A stretch of 61,711 nucleotides of DNA from Candidatus Sericytochromatia bacterium (GCA_026004035.1 BPII01000014.1:1-61711), one strand, 5' to 3'; positions 1 to 9,278 are shown, counted from the stretch's first letter. The notes: a model not told the origin generated them from the letters alone. Numbers and translations are program-made.

Positions 1-1
1 A

Positions 2-994
2 CCCACTATAAGTTCAATATCAGACTTAGAAAAAGAGAATAACGAGAAAGATAATGATAATGTTTTGATAGCAAGTTCTTTATTATTTGGAAATAATGAG
101 AAAGAATTACTTTCAACATCGTATAAAAACTATTATTTGGAATTATATCAAGAACCTTTTTTCATAAATAAATTATTTGAACCTTCGGCATTATGTTTTG
201 ATAATGAAGGTAAATTATATACTGTAGCTGATAAAGGGTATTTTAGTATATTTGAATTAGAGAAAAATTCTAAAGGTTATAGTGCTAAAGATGTTATAAA
301 TATAAACAAGAATCAATTACTTAAATTAAGATTTAAAAAAAGGCATAAATTTGATTTTGAAGGATTAGAATATAATCCAAATAACAATTTATTCTATCTT
401 GCTGATGAAAGAGACAGAAAAGTTTTTACAGTTGATAGACAAGGCAATATAAATGATTTAGGAATAGATGTAAATTCTTATTTAAAAGCTAATAATATAA
501 AAAATTCCGATAGTAATTCTGGATTAGAAGGCTTAACTATAGATTTCAAAAATAATAAAATGTTTTTATTAAAAGAAATGAATGAGTCTCTTGTAATTGT
601 AGTAGATTTAAACAATAATAAGATAATTAAACATTTCAAAGTTTCCTTACCTGGTAGAGTAGAACCAACTTTAACAGATGCTAGTTTTTTTGATAGTTTT
701 TTATACGTATTAATAAGGTCTCATAGATTAATAGCAAAAGTTAATCCTGAAACAGGAGAAGTTCTAGCAACTTATGATTATAGAAAACATGAAGAAAATA
801 ATAAAAACGTTTACATAAAAATACCAGCTATTGGACCTAACCATGATAAAGATGGCTTTGGAGTTATGGAAGGATTAGCAGTAACAAAAGATTATTTCTA
901 TATAGTAACAGATAATAATATGATACCTTTAAAGTCTAATATATTAAAAAATAATCCTCAATTATTTATTTTAAATAGACCAGATAAAAATTAA
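2..994 (+). CDS. Phytase/esterase-like beta-propeller protein, 5' end outside window
   Basis: The frame is open to the left edge, so the true start lies upstream; a TTG at 65 is only the first start-like codon inside the window. The visible 330 or so residues look like the 'esterase-like activity of phytase' / SdiA-regulated propeller group: repeated blade-like stretches such as FEGLEYNPNNNLFYLADERD, GLEGLTIDFKNNKMFLLKE and GVMEGLAVTKDYFYIVTDN, each a G-L-(T/E)-hydrophobic strand followed by a D/N-rich turn. Proteins of this type are usually exported, but the signal region cannot be seen. It ends 9 bp before the next gene and is probably co-transcribed with it. The fold is fairly sure; substrate and activity are unknown. 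Confidence 0.65.
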   Translation, partial: PTISSISDLEKENNEKDNDNVLIASSLLFGNNEKELLSTSYKNYYLELYQEPFFINKLFEPSALCFDNEGKLYTVADKGYFSIFELEKNSKGYSAKDVININKNQLLKLRFKKRHKFDFEGLEYNPNNNLFYLADERDRKVFTVDRQGNINDLGIDVNSYLKANNIKNSDSNSGLEGLTIDFKNNKMFLLKEMNESLVIVVDLNNNKIIKHFKVSLPGRVEPTLTDASFFDSFLYVLIRSHRLIAKVNPETGEVLATYDYRKHEENNKNVYIKIPAIGPNHDKDGFGVMEGLAVTKDYFYIVTDNNMIPLKSNILKNNPQLFILNRPDKN

Positions 995-1003
995 TAGATT
1001 TTT

Positions 1004-1381
1004 ATGTTAAGTGAAGAAGATAAAAAAACTTTTAGAGAATTTTTATTAGAAATGAATTCTATTTTTATACCTCAATATGATAAGGAAAAAGGAGAATTAT
1101 TAAAAGAAAAATTAAATAATTTTCCAAAAGAGAAAATAATAGAGGCTTGGATTGAGGTATTAAAAGCTCAAGGACCTGTAGAAAAAATAAGTGATTATGA
1201 ATATGAAATCTATGATGTTACAAACTTTATGGATGACGAAAATATTACTGAGCAGGATTATATACATAAAGTTACTTTGAAACCTGATTTTAAATCATCT
1301 CAAATATTTATGAGATTTTATCTAGTGTTTTATTGTTTAGCAAATTCAATAAAAAGTTCTGATTATATAATAAAAGATTGA
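1004..1381 (+). CDS. Hypothetical protein, 125 aa
   Basis: I do not recognise this protein. It is small, soluble and charged, with no signal peptide or membrane segment. An alpha-helical N-terminal half rich in E and K (EKLNNFPKEKIIEAWIEVLKA) is followed by a mixed region and a hydrophobic helix near residues 100-115. It starts at ATG 9 bp after the propeller gene, on the same strand, so the two probably form one transcript. About 180 bp of A/T-rich DNA without a convincing gene separates it from the tRNA downstream. Confidence 0.6.
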   Translation: MLSEEDKKTFREFLLEMNSIFIPQYDKEKGELLKEKLNNFPKEKIIEAWIEVLKAQGPVEKISDYEYEIYDVTNFMDDENITEQDYIHKVTLKPDFKSSQIFMRFYLVFYCLANSIKSSDYIIKD

Positions 1382-1559
1382 AACTTTAAAAAAAATTAAT
1401 GTTTTTTTTTCAAAAAACTTTTGTATGATAGATTAATACTCTTTTTTAAAATATAAAAACTTATTTATTGATAAATAGTAAAAAATATTTAAAAATAAAT
1501 ACTAATTAATTATTTTTTAGTGTATAAAATATATTGCCCTCCTTTATTATTTTTACTTA

Positions 1560-1649
1560 GGGGAGATGTGAGAGTGGTTTAATCAGCAGTCCTGGAAAGA
1601 CTGTAGGCGGTCAAAAGCTGTCTCGAGGGTTCGAATCCCTCTCTCCCCG
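1560..1649 (+). tRNA. tRNA-Ser (anticodon GGA)
   Basis: A class II tRNA of 90 nt. The acceptor stem GGGGAGA (1560-1566) pairs with TCTCCCC (1642-1648), followed by discriminator G1649. The anticodon stem CAGTC/GACTG encloses loop CTGGAAA, giving anticodon GGA for UCC/UCU serine codons. A long variable arm (TAGGCGGTCAAAAGCTGTCT region) and the T-arm GAGGGTTCGAATCCCTC are present. CCA is not encoded. It sits convergent to the desaturase pair that ends 10 bp downstream. Confidence 0.97.
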
Positions 1650-1658
1650 TAAATAAAT

Positions 1659-2759
1659 TTACTTAGAATAAACTTGATTTGAAGGTATATTACCAAAATT
1701 CTTTAATAATCTAATGTGAGAATTTAATGCTTCTGAAAATGTTTCATAATAATTGTATGGTAAGTTAAATTGTTTGCAAGTATTTTTTACTATTTCTGAT
1801 ATTTTACTATAATGTATATGACAAATATGAGGGAATAAGTGATGCTCTATTTGATGGTTTAATCCACCTAAAAACCAAGTAATAAATTTGTTTTTAGTAG
1901 CAAAATTAGAAGTAGTTAATAATTGATGTATAGCCCACTCATTTTCTATATTTCCATTTTCATTTGTTGTAGGATAAATTGTTTTTTCTACAACATGGGC
2001 TAATTGAAAAGTTGTAGCTAATATTATCCCAGCAGTAAAGTGCAATATTAAAAAGCCTATAATGACTTTCCACCAAGGTAAATTTAATATCATTATTGGT
2101 AAAGCTATTAAGAAGAAAAAATATATAATTTTTGACATTACTAATATTGTTAATTCAGGCAGAATTTTTTTCTTTTCTATTAATCCTTTATTTAAATATC
2201 TTTTAAATGCTAGAAAATCTTTACTTATACACCATTCTAAAGTTACTAATCCATATAAGAAAAATGAATATATGTATTGAAATTTAAATATTTTTTTACT
2301 TTTTTGATTTGGAGTAAGTTTCAAAATGCCGTAAGAGTCTATATCTTCATCAAAATTGTCTATATTGGTATATGTATGATGCAATATATTATGTTTTATT
2401 TTCCAAGTATAAGCATTAGCACCTATTAAATTCATGGTATATCCAAGTATTTTATTTATAATAGAAAATTTAGAATATGAGCCATGATTTGCATCATGCA
2501 TAATGTTCATACCAACACCAGCTAAACCTATTCCCATAATTATTAGTAATCCTATCATCAGTATTTCATTTATATTTCTAATAGAAACAATTAAAATATA
2601 TGGTAATAAATATAAACATAACATTACTATAGTTTTTATAATCATTTGTTTATTTGCATATTTACTTATATTATTTTCTGTAAAATACTTATCCACATTT
2701 TTTTTCAATGTATTATAAAAATTAGTTTTTAAAGTATTTACAAATTTAACTTTTTCCAT
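1659..2759 (-). CDS. Membrane fatty-acid desaturase (acyl-lipid type)
   Basis: Di-iron integral-membrane desaturase of 366 aa, using O2 and electrons from ferredoxin or cytochrome b5 to introduce double bonds into acyl chains. The three histidine boxes are visible: HDANHGS near residue 86, HNILHHTYTN near 123 and QIEHHLFPH near 303. The QxxHH third box is typical of front-end (delta-6-like) desaturases. Hydrophobic hairpins lie at about 45-85 and 170-250. There is no fused cytochrome b5 domain, so an external electron donor is expected; a 2Fe-2S ferredoxin gene lies at 39938-40210. It begins 1 bp after the upstream desaturase, so the pair is an operon. Regiospecificity cannot be read from sequence. 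Confidence 0.9.
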   Translation of the reverse strand: MEKVKFVNTLKTNFYNTLKKNVDKYFTENNISKYANKQMIIKTIVMLCLYLLPYILIVSIRNINEILMIGLLIIMGIGLAGVGMNIMHDANHGSYSKFSIINKILGYTMNLIGANAYTWKIKHNILHHTYTNIDNFDEDIDSYGILKLTPNQKSKKIFKFQYIYSFFLYGLVTLEWCISKDFLAFKRYLNKGLIEKKKILPELTILVMSKIIYFFFLIALPIMILNLPWWKVIIGFLILHFTAGIILATTFQLAHVVEKTIYPTTNENGNIENEWAIHQLLTTSNFATKNKFITWFLGGLNHQIEHHLFPHICHIHYSKISEIVKNTCKQFNLPYNYYETFSEALNSHIRLLKNFGNIPSNQVYSK

Positions 2760-2760
2760 A

Positions 2761-3888
2761 TTAAATCCTCTTCATAGATGTTTTGCCAACTGTAATGTCT
2801 AGCATCTTTTTAAATCTAGTAAATACATCTTCTTCCAAATAAGGAATATTGTATTTTTGACATAATGCTTTTACTTTTGGTTGATACTGTTGATATTTTA
2901 ACATAGGTAAATCAGGCCATATATGATGTTCTATTTGATAATTCAACCAAAATTGTATATAATCTAATAAATCATTACCTGTTTTATAATTTACTGAACC
3001 TATTATCTGTCTTAAAATTCTTTCAGCTTTATTTATAGGTTTAGAATCAAATCTATAAATATCTTCAGCTGTATGATTTGGTGCTATAACAAAGAAACCA
3101 TGAAAATTTGCTAACGCTTCAGCAACAATAGTATTACAAAAAGCACTAAATACTGCCCAAGGTCCAACAGGTAAATATAAAGCTGGAAATATCACAAATT
3201 GATATATAATGTATGGTATGTATGATTCCATAAAAACATCAATTATTATATCCTTCCATTCTATACCTTCTTCTCTTTTATTTTTTTCTAATCTATTCTT
3301 ATAAAAATATAAATTACTTGGAGCATAGTAAGTATATTTCCAATTTGTACCTAAAAACAACATTATTAAATACTTAATAGCTATAGGTAATTTCATTTTT
3401 CTAATTATTTCAGAGTTTCTTTCTAACAAATCAGGATCAGCTCTTTCACCTGTATGTGAATGATGTAAAATATTATGTTCATAATTCCAAGACTCAGGAG
3501 TCATCCAATCAGGCCAATCTATAAATCTTCTCCATCGCATAGCAAAATGACGACTTGTATATCTTTTAGGTACATTAGGTACTCTGTCATACCCACCATG
3601 ACCTATATGATGCATAAGTAACCATCTTGTAGATCTTCCCATGCTTAAAGTAAGAATACTAAATAAATTTGGTGCTATCCCAGCAGTTAAAACACCTAAA
3701 GTATTTAAAATATGTCCCCATCTTTCTATTTTAAACAAGTGTTTTAAATCTTCTTCACCCAATTTAGAATTTATTTCTTTTCTTAAATCTTCTAATTCTT
3801 TTAAAAAACCTTCTAAATCTATATTTTTAAATTTTTCTAATAGAGGACTATATTTTTGTTCTATATACTCTTTTTCTTTTATTGACAT
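2761..3888 (-). CDS. Membrane fatty-acid desaturase family protein
   Basis: Second desaturase, 375 aa, first gene of the two-gene minus-strand unit. Histidine boxes: HHIGHGGYD near residue 91, HNILHHSHTGE near 138 and QIEHHIWPDLP near 318. The first box is HxxxH-like, preceded by an extra His. The N-terminal 45 residues are charged and helical rather than membrane-spanning. It is clearly diverged from its neighbour (different spacing, only the boxes shared), so this is not a recent duplication. Both proteins require O2, which supports an aerobic or microaerobic life. Substrate position is unknown; the pair could act one after the other to make polyunsaturated acyl chains. Confidence 0.88.
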   Translation of the reverse strand: MSIKEKEYIEQKYSPLLEKFKNIDLEGFLKELEDLRKEINSKLGEEDLKHLFKIERWGHILNTLGVLTAGIAPNLFSILTLSMGRSTRWLLMHHIGHGGYDRVPNVPKRYTSRHFAMRWRRFIDWPDWMTPESWNYEHNILHHSHTGERADPDLLERNSEIIRKMKLPIAIKYLIMLFLGTNWKYTYYAPSNLYFYKNRLEKNKREEGIEWKDIIIDVFMESYIPYIIYQFVIFPALYLPVGPWAVFSAFCNTIVAEALANFHGFFVIAPNHTAEDIYRFDSKPINKAERILRQIIGSVNYKTGNDLLDYIQFWLNYQIEHHIWPDLPMLKYQQYQPKVKALCQKYNIPYLEEDVFTRFKKMLDITVGKTSMKRI

Positions 3889-4131
3889 AAAAACTACTCA
3901 ATAATAATAACATTGATAAAAATAAACATTATTTTATAGATTTTTTCAAAAAGTTTTTATAAAAATTAAAAAAAATTTTCTTAATGAAATTTTTTAACTC
4001 ATACTAGCTAAAATTACTTTTTTTTTCACTAAAATATATCTTAACTAAAAACTTTATATTTTTTAAACTTTATTTAAGAAATAAATTTTGTATTTATTAC
4101 TATATATAATTAGAATTTTAAAAAGGAATAT

Positions 4132-5376
4132 ATGGTAGGAGTAAATAGTAGCTATAATTACTATCAATCGCAAGTTCCACAAACATTTGGGACTAATAAT
4201 TATAATAACAATAATATTTTTAATAATACTTCTACATATGGAAATGATACATTTTCAATAGATAATACATCCAAAGCTTTTGATGAAGCAATGGCAAGAC
4301 TAACTGGAAAACCTGTATTTAATGCAAATACTACCAGCAATAATGTTCAAAATAACTATTTGCCAGCAGGTATAACACAGCAAGAACTGAATTGGGCATT
4401 AGAGTTAGAAAATAAAGTTAGAAATGGTTATAAACCAACTCCACAAGAAACATCAGCTTATCAAGCTCTTGCAACTAAAATGTCAAATTCGCAAACAAAC
4501 AATAATTTTAACATGCCAATAAATACAACACAAGTAACAGCTCCTACACAGGAAGAAATAAATTGGGCACTAGAATTAGAGAATAAAGTTAAAAGTGGTT
4601 ATACCCCTAATGCTCAAGAAACAGCTAAATATCAAGATATCGCTAATAGACTTCAAGCTTCGCAAAGTTCTAAAATTTCAGTAACAGCTCCTACACAGGA
4701 AGAAATAAATTGGGCACTAGAATTAGAGAATAAAGTTAAAAGTGGTTATACCCCTAATGCTCAAGAAACAGCTAAATATCAAGATATCGCTAATAGACTT
4801 CAAGCTTCGCAAAGTTCTAAAACTTCAGTAACAGCTCCTACACAGGAAGAAATAAATTGGGCACTAGAATTAGAGAATAAAGTTAAAAGTGGTTATACCC
4901 CTAATGCTCAAGAAACAGCTAAATATCAAGATATCGCTAATAGACTTCAAGCTTCGCAAAATACAAGTAGTGGAAATAATAGAGATTGGACAGCTTGGAG
5001 TCAACCATTTAGTGTTCCTAGAAGTATTTTTCAAACTACACCTAGAATAATACAAGTTCCAGCAACATTAAGAAAAATGAATAGTAATATACCTGTAAAT
5101 ACATCTGTTAATGTTGGACCATCATTAAACAATAATCCTACTGTATCAAATGATGAAATACAATGGGCTTTAAATCTTGAGAATAGAGTTAAAAATGGAT
5201 ATAATCCTACAGAAGCAGAATTATATCAATATAAACAAATAGCTGATAAATTACAAGCAATGAAAAATGGAGGAAATACAAATAATATACAAAATAATCA
5301 AAATATACAAAATAAACCAAAAACTTCTTTTACAGATAGATTAAAAAATGCTTGGAATGCTCTTTTAGGAAAATAA
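4132..5376 (+). CDS. Unknown protein built of 49-residue helical repeats
   Basis: 414 aa, no recognised family. The N-terminus is Asn/Tyr/Ser-rich low complexity (residues 1-75). It is followed by five copies of a helix-turn-helix-like unit with core xEExxWALxLExKVKxGYxPxxxExxxYQxIAxxLQ, at about residues 78-121, 135-183, 184-232, 233-277 and 337-380. The middle three are nearly identical at DNA level; the outer two have diverged. The C-terminus is Asn/Gln-rich and ends in a basic helix (FTDRLKNAWNALLGK). No signal peptide or membrane segment is seen. Start ATG 4132 follows AAAAAGGA. It is convergent with the M28 peptidase gene, whose stop lies 5 bp away. A scaffold or adhesive role is possible but unsupported. 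Confidence 0.8.
   Translation: MVGVNSSYNYYQSQVPQTFGTNNYNNNNIFNNTSTYGNDTFSIDNTSKAFDEAMARLTGKPVFNANTTSNNVQNNYLPAGITQQELNWALELENKVRNGYKPTPQETSAYQALATKMSNSQTNNNFNMPINTTQVTAPTQEEINWALELENKVKSGYTPNAQETAKYQDIANRLQASQSSKISVTAPTQEEINWALELENKVKSGYTPNAQETAKYQDIANRLQASQSSKTSVTAPTQEEINWALELENKVKSGYTPNAQETAKYQDIANRLQASQNTSSGNNRDWTAWSQPFSVPRSIFQTTPRIIQVPATLRKMNSNIPVNTSVNVGPSLNNNPTVSNDEIQWALNLENRVKNGYNPTEAELYQYKQIADKLQAMKNGGNTNNIQNNQNIQNKPKTSFTDRLKNAWNALLGK
4534..4963 (+). repeat. Three tandem 147-bp in-frame repeats
   Basis: Units begin at 4534, 4681 and 4828, each with GTAACAGCTCCTACACAGG. The period is exactly 147 bp (49 codons), so expansion or loss keeps the reading frame. The copies differ only at their 3' ends (ATTTCA versus ACTTCA, then divergence after TCGCAAA). 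Such near-identity beside two diverged copies in the same gene points to recent duplication or ongoing homogenisation. Confidence 0.95.
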
Positions 5377-5381
5377 TTTTT

Positions 5382-8057
5382 CTACTTTTTACCAAGTTTA
5401 ACCTCTAGTTCAATAATTTGATTATCTCTCTTTACCTTTATTTTTACTTTTTCACCTGGCTTTTTATCTCTTAATGCATAAGTATAATCATATATATTAT
5501 TTATTTTAATTGAATTAAACTCTATTATTATATCACCAGCTTTAATTCCTCCCTTTTCAGCTGGGCTATCTTCTCTGACACCTGAAATAAGAACACCAAT
5601 ATTTGAATCCATACTTGAATAATCAGGTATTGTTCCAAGATAAACTGAATTGCTTTTTCCTGAATTGATAGTGATTCTTTTAGAAGGTGCTAATTTTACA
5701 AAAGTAGGTTTATGTTTTAAATTATCTATATCTTTTATAATATCATATACAAAATTTGTAATCTTTTGAATGCCACCAAAATTTATTTTATTGTAATCAT
5801 CAGTGGATTTATGATAATCTAAATGAACACCAGTAAAAAAGAATAATACAGGAATATCTTTACTATAAAAACTCATATGATCACTTGGTCCATATCCATC
5901 AGCTGATAAAGATAATTTAAAATTATACTTTTTATTTACATTATTTATTATTTTTTCAAACTCTTTTGCTGTTTTGTAACCTCCTATATGTAATTTATTT
6001 TGTTCCAATCGTCCTATCATATCCATATTAATCATAGAAATAATTTTTTTATTTTCAAAAATTGGATGATTTATAAAGTAAGAAGAGCCAATAAGTCCTA
6101 ATTCTTCAGCAGAAAAAGCAATAAATGCTACACTTCTTTTAGTATTTAATTTACTTATTTTATTTGATAATTCTATTAAAGCAGAAACACCAGAAGCATT
6201 ATCATCAGCACCATTATGAACTACATCTTTTAAAGTATCTAATGATTCATCACCACCATATCCTAAATGATCATAATGAGCACCTATTAAAATAATTTCA
6301 TTTTTGAGATTTTTATCTTTTCCTTCTATAAAAGCAATAACATTTTTTGTTAAACTATTTTTTCTTATTAAATCAGTTTTTAAATTTACATTAACTTTTA
6401 AGTCAAATGAATTAGGTATATAGTTTTTATCTATATTTTCTTGAATTTCTTTTAAATTAAAAATCTCATTAAAAATATTGTTTTTTACTTGAATAACAGG
6501 TATACCTAGATTACCACTTGTGTTTGAATTTTTTAATTTTATAAGTTCATCTTCATTATCATCATAAATACTTCCATTTATTAATATTATTCCTTTAGCA
6601 CCATGCTTTTTTGCATTAAATATTTTATACCTTATTTCAGAATATTGAGTTGGTTTATTACCATTAAAAATACTTTTTTCATCTTTTTCTCCTGGTTCAT
6701 GTCTTAATATTAAAACTATTTTGTCTTTAACATCAATATCTTTATAATCATCATATTTGTATTCTTCAGCACTTATACCATATCCTACAAAAACTAAATT
6801 AGACTCTACTTCGTTATTATCTGAAAAATTTAATGGTATAAAATCTTTATTTATTTCTAATTCTTTGTCATTAATTTTTAGATAATTATTATTTCCTAAT
6901 TCTATATTAGTAGTAACTTCAAAGTTTTGATATTTAACATTTTTTATACCATTTCTTTTAAATTGCTCAAATATATAACTTGCTGCTTTATTACAAGATT
7001 CTGTCCCTGCTCTTCTACCTTCTAATTCATCAGAAGATAAATATTTAACATGTTCAAAAATATTTTTAGAATAGTTTGAGTAATCATTTAAAATATTTGT
7101 GTTAAAGTCAGCAATAAATATTTGAGATTTATTGTTATTCCTTGTAGATGTCCACATCAACTTTTTACCATCAGGTGAGAAATAAGGTAGAATATCAGAA
7201 GCTTTATTAAAAGTTAATTGTTTTATATTATTTCCTTCTATATCCATTAAAAATAAATCAAAATTTTTTTTATCATGAAAATTTGAAGAAAAAATTATAT
7301 ATTTTCCACTAGGATGAAAAGCAGGACACCAATTAACACCTTGCATGTTTGTTAATTGTTTCTCGTTTTTACCATCTCTATCTATAAGAAAAATTTGTGA
7401 GTTTCCTTTATCATCAAACCTTCTGAATACTATTTTTTTATCATCAGGAGAAAAAAAAGCACCACCATCATAACCTTTATAATAAGTTAATCTTTTCTGA
7501 TTTGTTCCATCAGAATTCATTATGTATATTTCTAAATCATTATCTCTTTGACTTGTAAAAACAATATATTTTCCATCATTTGAATAAGTACCTTCAGCAT
7601 CGTAGCCCTCTGTAAAGGTTAGTCTTTTTAAATTTGAACCATCTATATTAGCTTCGAAAATATCCATAGATTTTTCAAAATCCCAAGAATACTTACTTTC
7701 TTTTTTTTCATTTGGTTGACTTGTACTTTCATCAAGATGACTTGATGAATATATTATTTTCCTTGATTTTGGAGAAAAAAAAGCACAAGTAGTTTTTCCT
7801 TTTCCTGTGCTTACCATTTTTTGATTTTTACCGTCTATATCCATAGTGTATATTTGATAATGTGGATTATTTCCTCTTACAGATTGAAATATTATTTTTT
7901 TTCCATCAGCAGAAAAATATGCTTCACCAGATTTTTCACCTTCATAAGTTAGTTGTTCTATATTTTTTAAATAAAATTCTTCTTTATTTTCTTGAGCTTT
8001 AGAATTTGTTGATAGAAAGAATATAGTAAATATAATTATTATTAAAAATTTTTTCAT
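5382..8057 (-). CDS. Secreted TolB-propeller / M28 aminopeptidase / PDZ protein
   Basis: 891 aa. A signal peptide (KKFLIIIIFTIFFLSTNSKA) targets it to the envelope. Residues about 30-330 are six or seven TolB/WD40-like blades (xxSPDGKKIxFxSxRDxxxxIYxMxxDGxNxKxLT). Residues about 340-740 form an M28 zinc aminopeptidase with a PA-like insert (430-560). Metal and catalytic residues are visible: H in GAHYDHLGYGG (~592), D in DDNASG (~619), EE in AEELGLIGS (~652), D in NMDMIGR (~679) and H in SDHMSF (~726). A C-terminal PDZ domain covers about 800-891. All active-site residues are present, so it should be active on peptides in the periplasm. It is transcribed alone. Confidence 0.92.
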   Translation of the reverse strand: MKKFLIIIIFTIFFLSTNSKAQENKEEFYLKNIEQLTYEGEKSGEAYFSADGKKIIFQSVRGNNPHYQIYTMDIDGKNQKMVSTGKGKTTCAFFSPKSRKIIYSSSHLDESTSQPNEKKESKYSWDFEKSMDIFEANIDGSNLKRLTFTEGYDAEGTYSNDGKYIVFTSQRDNDLEIYIMNSDGTNQKRLTYYKGYDGGAFFSPDDKKIVFRRFDDKGNSQIFLIDRDGKNEKQLTNMQGVNWCPAFHPSGKYIIFSSNFHDKKNFDLFLMDIEGNNIKQLTFNKASDILPYFSPDGKKLMWTSTRNNNKSQIFIADFNTNILNDYSNYSKNIFEHVKYLSSDELEGRRAGTESCNKAASYIFEQFKRNGIKNVKYQNFEVTTNIELGNNNYLKINDKELEINKDFIPLNFSDNNEVESNLVFVGYGISAEEYKYDDYKDIDVKDKIVLILRHEPGEKDEKSIFNGNKPTQYSEIRYKIFNAKKHGAKGIILINGSIYDDNEDELIKLKNSNTSGNLGIPVIQVKNNIFNEIFNLKEIQENIDKNYIPNSFDLKVNVNLKTDLIRKNSLTKNVIAFIEGKDKNLKNEIILIGAHYDHLGYGGDESLDTLKDVVHNGADDNASGVSALIELSNKISKLNTKRSVAFIAFSAEELGLIGSSYFINHPIFENKKIISMINMDMIGRLEQNKLHIGGYKTAKEFEKIINNVNKKYNFKLSLSADGYGPSDHMSFYSKDIPVLFFFTGVHLDYHKSTDDYNKINFGGIQKITNFVYDIIKDIDNLKHKPTFVKLAPSKRITINSGKSNSVYLGTIPDYSSMDSNIGVLISGVREDSPAEKGGIKAGDIIIEFNSIKINNIYDYTYALRDKKPGEKVKIKVKRDNQIIELEVKLGKK

Positions 8058-8174
8058 TTAAAATTCCTAAAATAATAAATAAAAATTTTATATTAAAAAA
8101 AAGCTTAAATAAGATTTATTAATAAAAAATTTAAGTTAAGTTTAATTATATAGTTATTTTAAAAAAACTTAACC

Positions 8175-8202
8175 TTGACATTTATTGTATTAAGTTTATA
8201 AT
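8175..8202 (+). promoter_or_regulatory. Consensus sigma-70 promoter for tRNA(CAT)
   Basis: TTGACA (8175-8180), 16-bp spacer, TATAAT (8197-8202). Both hexamers match consensus perfectly. Transcription would start about 8209, 14 bp before the mature tRNA. This is the best promoter in the window and fits a strongly expressed stable RNA. Confidence 0.85.
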
Positions 8203-8222
8203 TTAATTATAATCACTTTAAT

Positions 8223-8296
8223 GGGGGTTTAGCTCAGGTGGTTAGAGCACCTGACTCATAATCAGGGTGTCGTAGGTTCAAGTCCTACAACCCCCA
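8223..8296 (+). tRNA. tRNA with CAT anticodon, probably tRNA-Ile2
   Basis: 74 nt. Acceptor GGGGGTT (8223-8229) pairs with AACCCCC (8289-8295), discriminator A8296. Anticodon stem CCTGA/TCAGG with loop CTCATAA gives anticodon CAT. The GACTCATAATC core and the T-arm GTCGTAGGTTCAAGTCCTAC resemble bacterial tRNA-Ile2, in which TilS converts C34 to lysidine to read AUA. Elongator tRNA-Met cannot be excluded from sequence alone; initiator tRNA is unlikely because the anticodon stem lacks the three G:C pairs. No encoded CCA. Confidence 0.93.
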
Positions 8297-8416
8297 TTAT
8301 TTCTTGTAAATATAAATTTTTTTTAATCAAGTTTGACACTAAGCTAATATTATTTTTTGATAAGCTCAAAATCCTTTAATAGTAAGCACTTTTTTTAAAA
8401 GTAGTTTTTTCTATAA

Positions 8417-8638
8417 CTTAATCCCAATACCTTTACTGATGATTGGAAATCCTGTGATAAAATTATTCCTAAAAATAAAAGATTTATTGTTAAAAAATTT
8501 AATCAAGATATTGAAAGGTTAAACTTAAAATTAAGATGTACTCCTTCTAGATTTATTAGGAAAACTATAAAATTCTGAAAAACTAATATAATGCTTAAAA
8601 GTTCTCTAAATTTATTCTTTAATCAACTTAGCAATTAA
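8417..8638 (+). pseudogene. Remnant of an IS1-family transposase (3' end)
   Basis: Reading from 8417 gives a short stretch with TDDWKS, then IERLNLKLR and RKTIKF before a TGA at 8576-8578. The same frame continues with a degenerate tail to TAA 8636-8638. IS1 InsB C-termini carry the same order: TD-W, a K-rich linker, IER-NL-LR, R(K)TI-F-S. Here the equivalent of the conserved Ser codon after KTIKF is a stop, and everything upstream of the TDDW motif is gone or shifted. The catalytic core is absent, so it is a dead fragment. Homology is from motif recognition only. The rest of the 8297-8700 interval shows nothing else I can support. Confidence 0.65.
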
Positions 8639-8706
8639 TTAAAAAAAACACCTACTTCATTTTACTTTAGTATAAACAGAGAATATTGTAAATAAATGTT
8701 AATTTA

Positions 8707-8733
8707 TTAGCACTCGCTTTATTAGAGTGCTAA
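8707..8733 (+). promoter_or_regulatory. CIRCE operator (HrcA-binding) of the Hsp20 operon
   Basis: TTAGCACTC (8707-8715), a 9-bp spacer, GAGTGCTAA (8725-8733): a perfect match to the CIRCE inverted repeat bound by the repressor HrcA. A TATAAT at 8742-8747 could be the -10 box, which places the operator over the -35 region, so HrcA would block polymerase until heat stress. It lies 127 bp before the first Hsp20 start. Confidence 0.95.
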
Positions 8734-8859
8734 TATTATGTTATAATAATTATTGATAAGTGATAAAAATCAAAAACAAAATTGATTTTTATCATTAACA
8801 AATAAAAAGTAAATTAATACTATAAAAATAGTTTTATTTATGTAGAAAGGGGGGGTAAA

Positions 8860-9264
8860 ATGTCTTTAATACCTTGGTTTGGCAAAAAAGAAAAATCAGG
8901 ATCACTTATAGATTTTAAAAATTGGGATGTTTTTTCAAGCAAATTCCCAAATATTGATATTGCTGAAAACGATAATGAAGTTACAGTTACAGCAGAATTG
9001 CCAGGAATGACCGAAAAAGATATTGAGTTAACTTATTTAGATGGAGTTCTTACATTAAAAGGTGAAAAAAAAGAAGAGAAAGAAGAAAAAAGGAAAAACT
9101 TTTTTCACAGAGAATCTTGGTACGGTAGCTTTTCAAGATCAATACCTTTAGGAAATCATTTAGTTTGGGAAAAAGCTACTGCAAACTTCAAAGATGGTAA
9201 ATTAACAATAAATTTACCTAAAAAAGAAGAAGCAGGTAAAAAAATAAATATCAATATAGGATAA
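8860..9264 (+). CDS. Small heat-shock protein, Hsp20 family (1 of 3)
   Basis: 134 aa cytoplasmic holdase chaperone. The alpha-crystallin domain runs from about residue 33 (PNIDIAENDNEVTVTAELPGM) to ANFKDGKLTINLPK near 125. Family hallmarks AELPG and the A-x-x-x-n-GxLTIxLPK motif are present. It lacks an obvious C-terminal I-x-I anchor other than the terminal KININIG. Start ATG 8860 follows an AAAGGGGGGG ribosome-binding run. First gene of a three-gene Hsp20 operon (gaps 14 and 17 bp) controlled by the CIRCE element upstream. Confidence 0.95.
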   Translation: MSLIPWFGKKEKSGSLIDFKNWDVFSSKFPNIDIAENDNEVTVTAELPGMTEKDIELTYLDGVLTLKGEKKEEKEEKRKNFFHRESWYGSFSRSIPLGNHLVWEKATANFKDGKLTINLPKKEEAGKKININIG

Positions 9265-9278
9265 TAAAGGAGGTAACT

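Noticed and set aside
1382..1559. A small gene or terminator between the 125-aa ORF and tRNA-Ser
   Set aside because: Only A/T runs without a stable hairpin or a credible start codon.
4534..4963. Tandem repeats as a CRISPR array
   Set aside because: Units are 147 bp, contiguous and in frame with a protein; there are no unique spacers.
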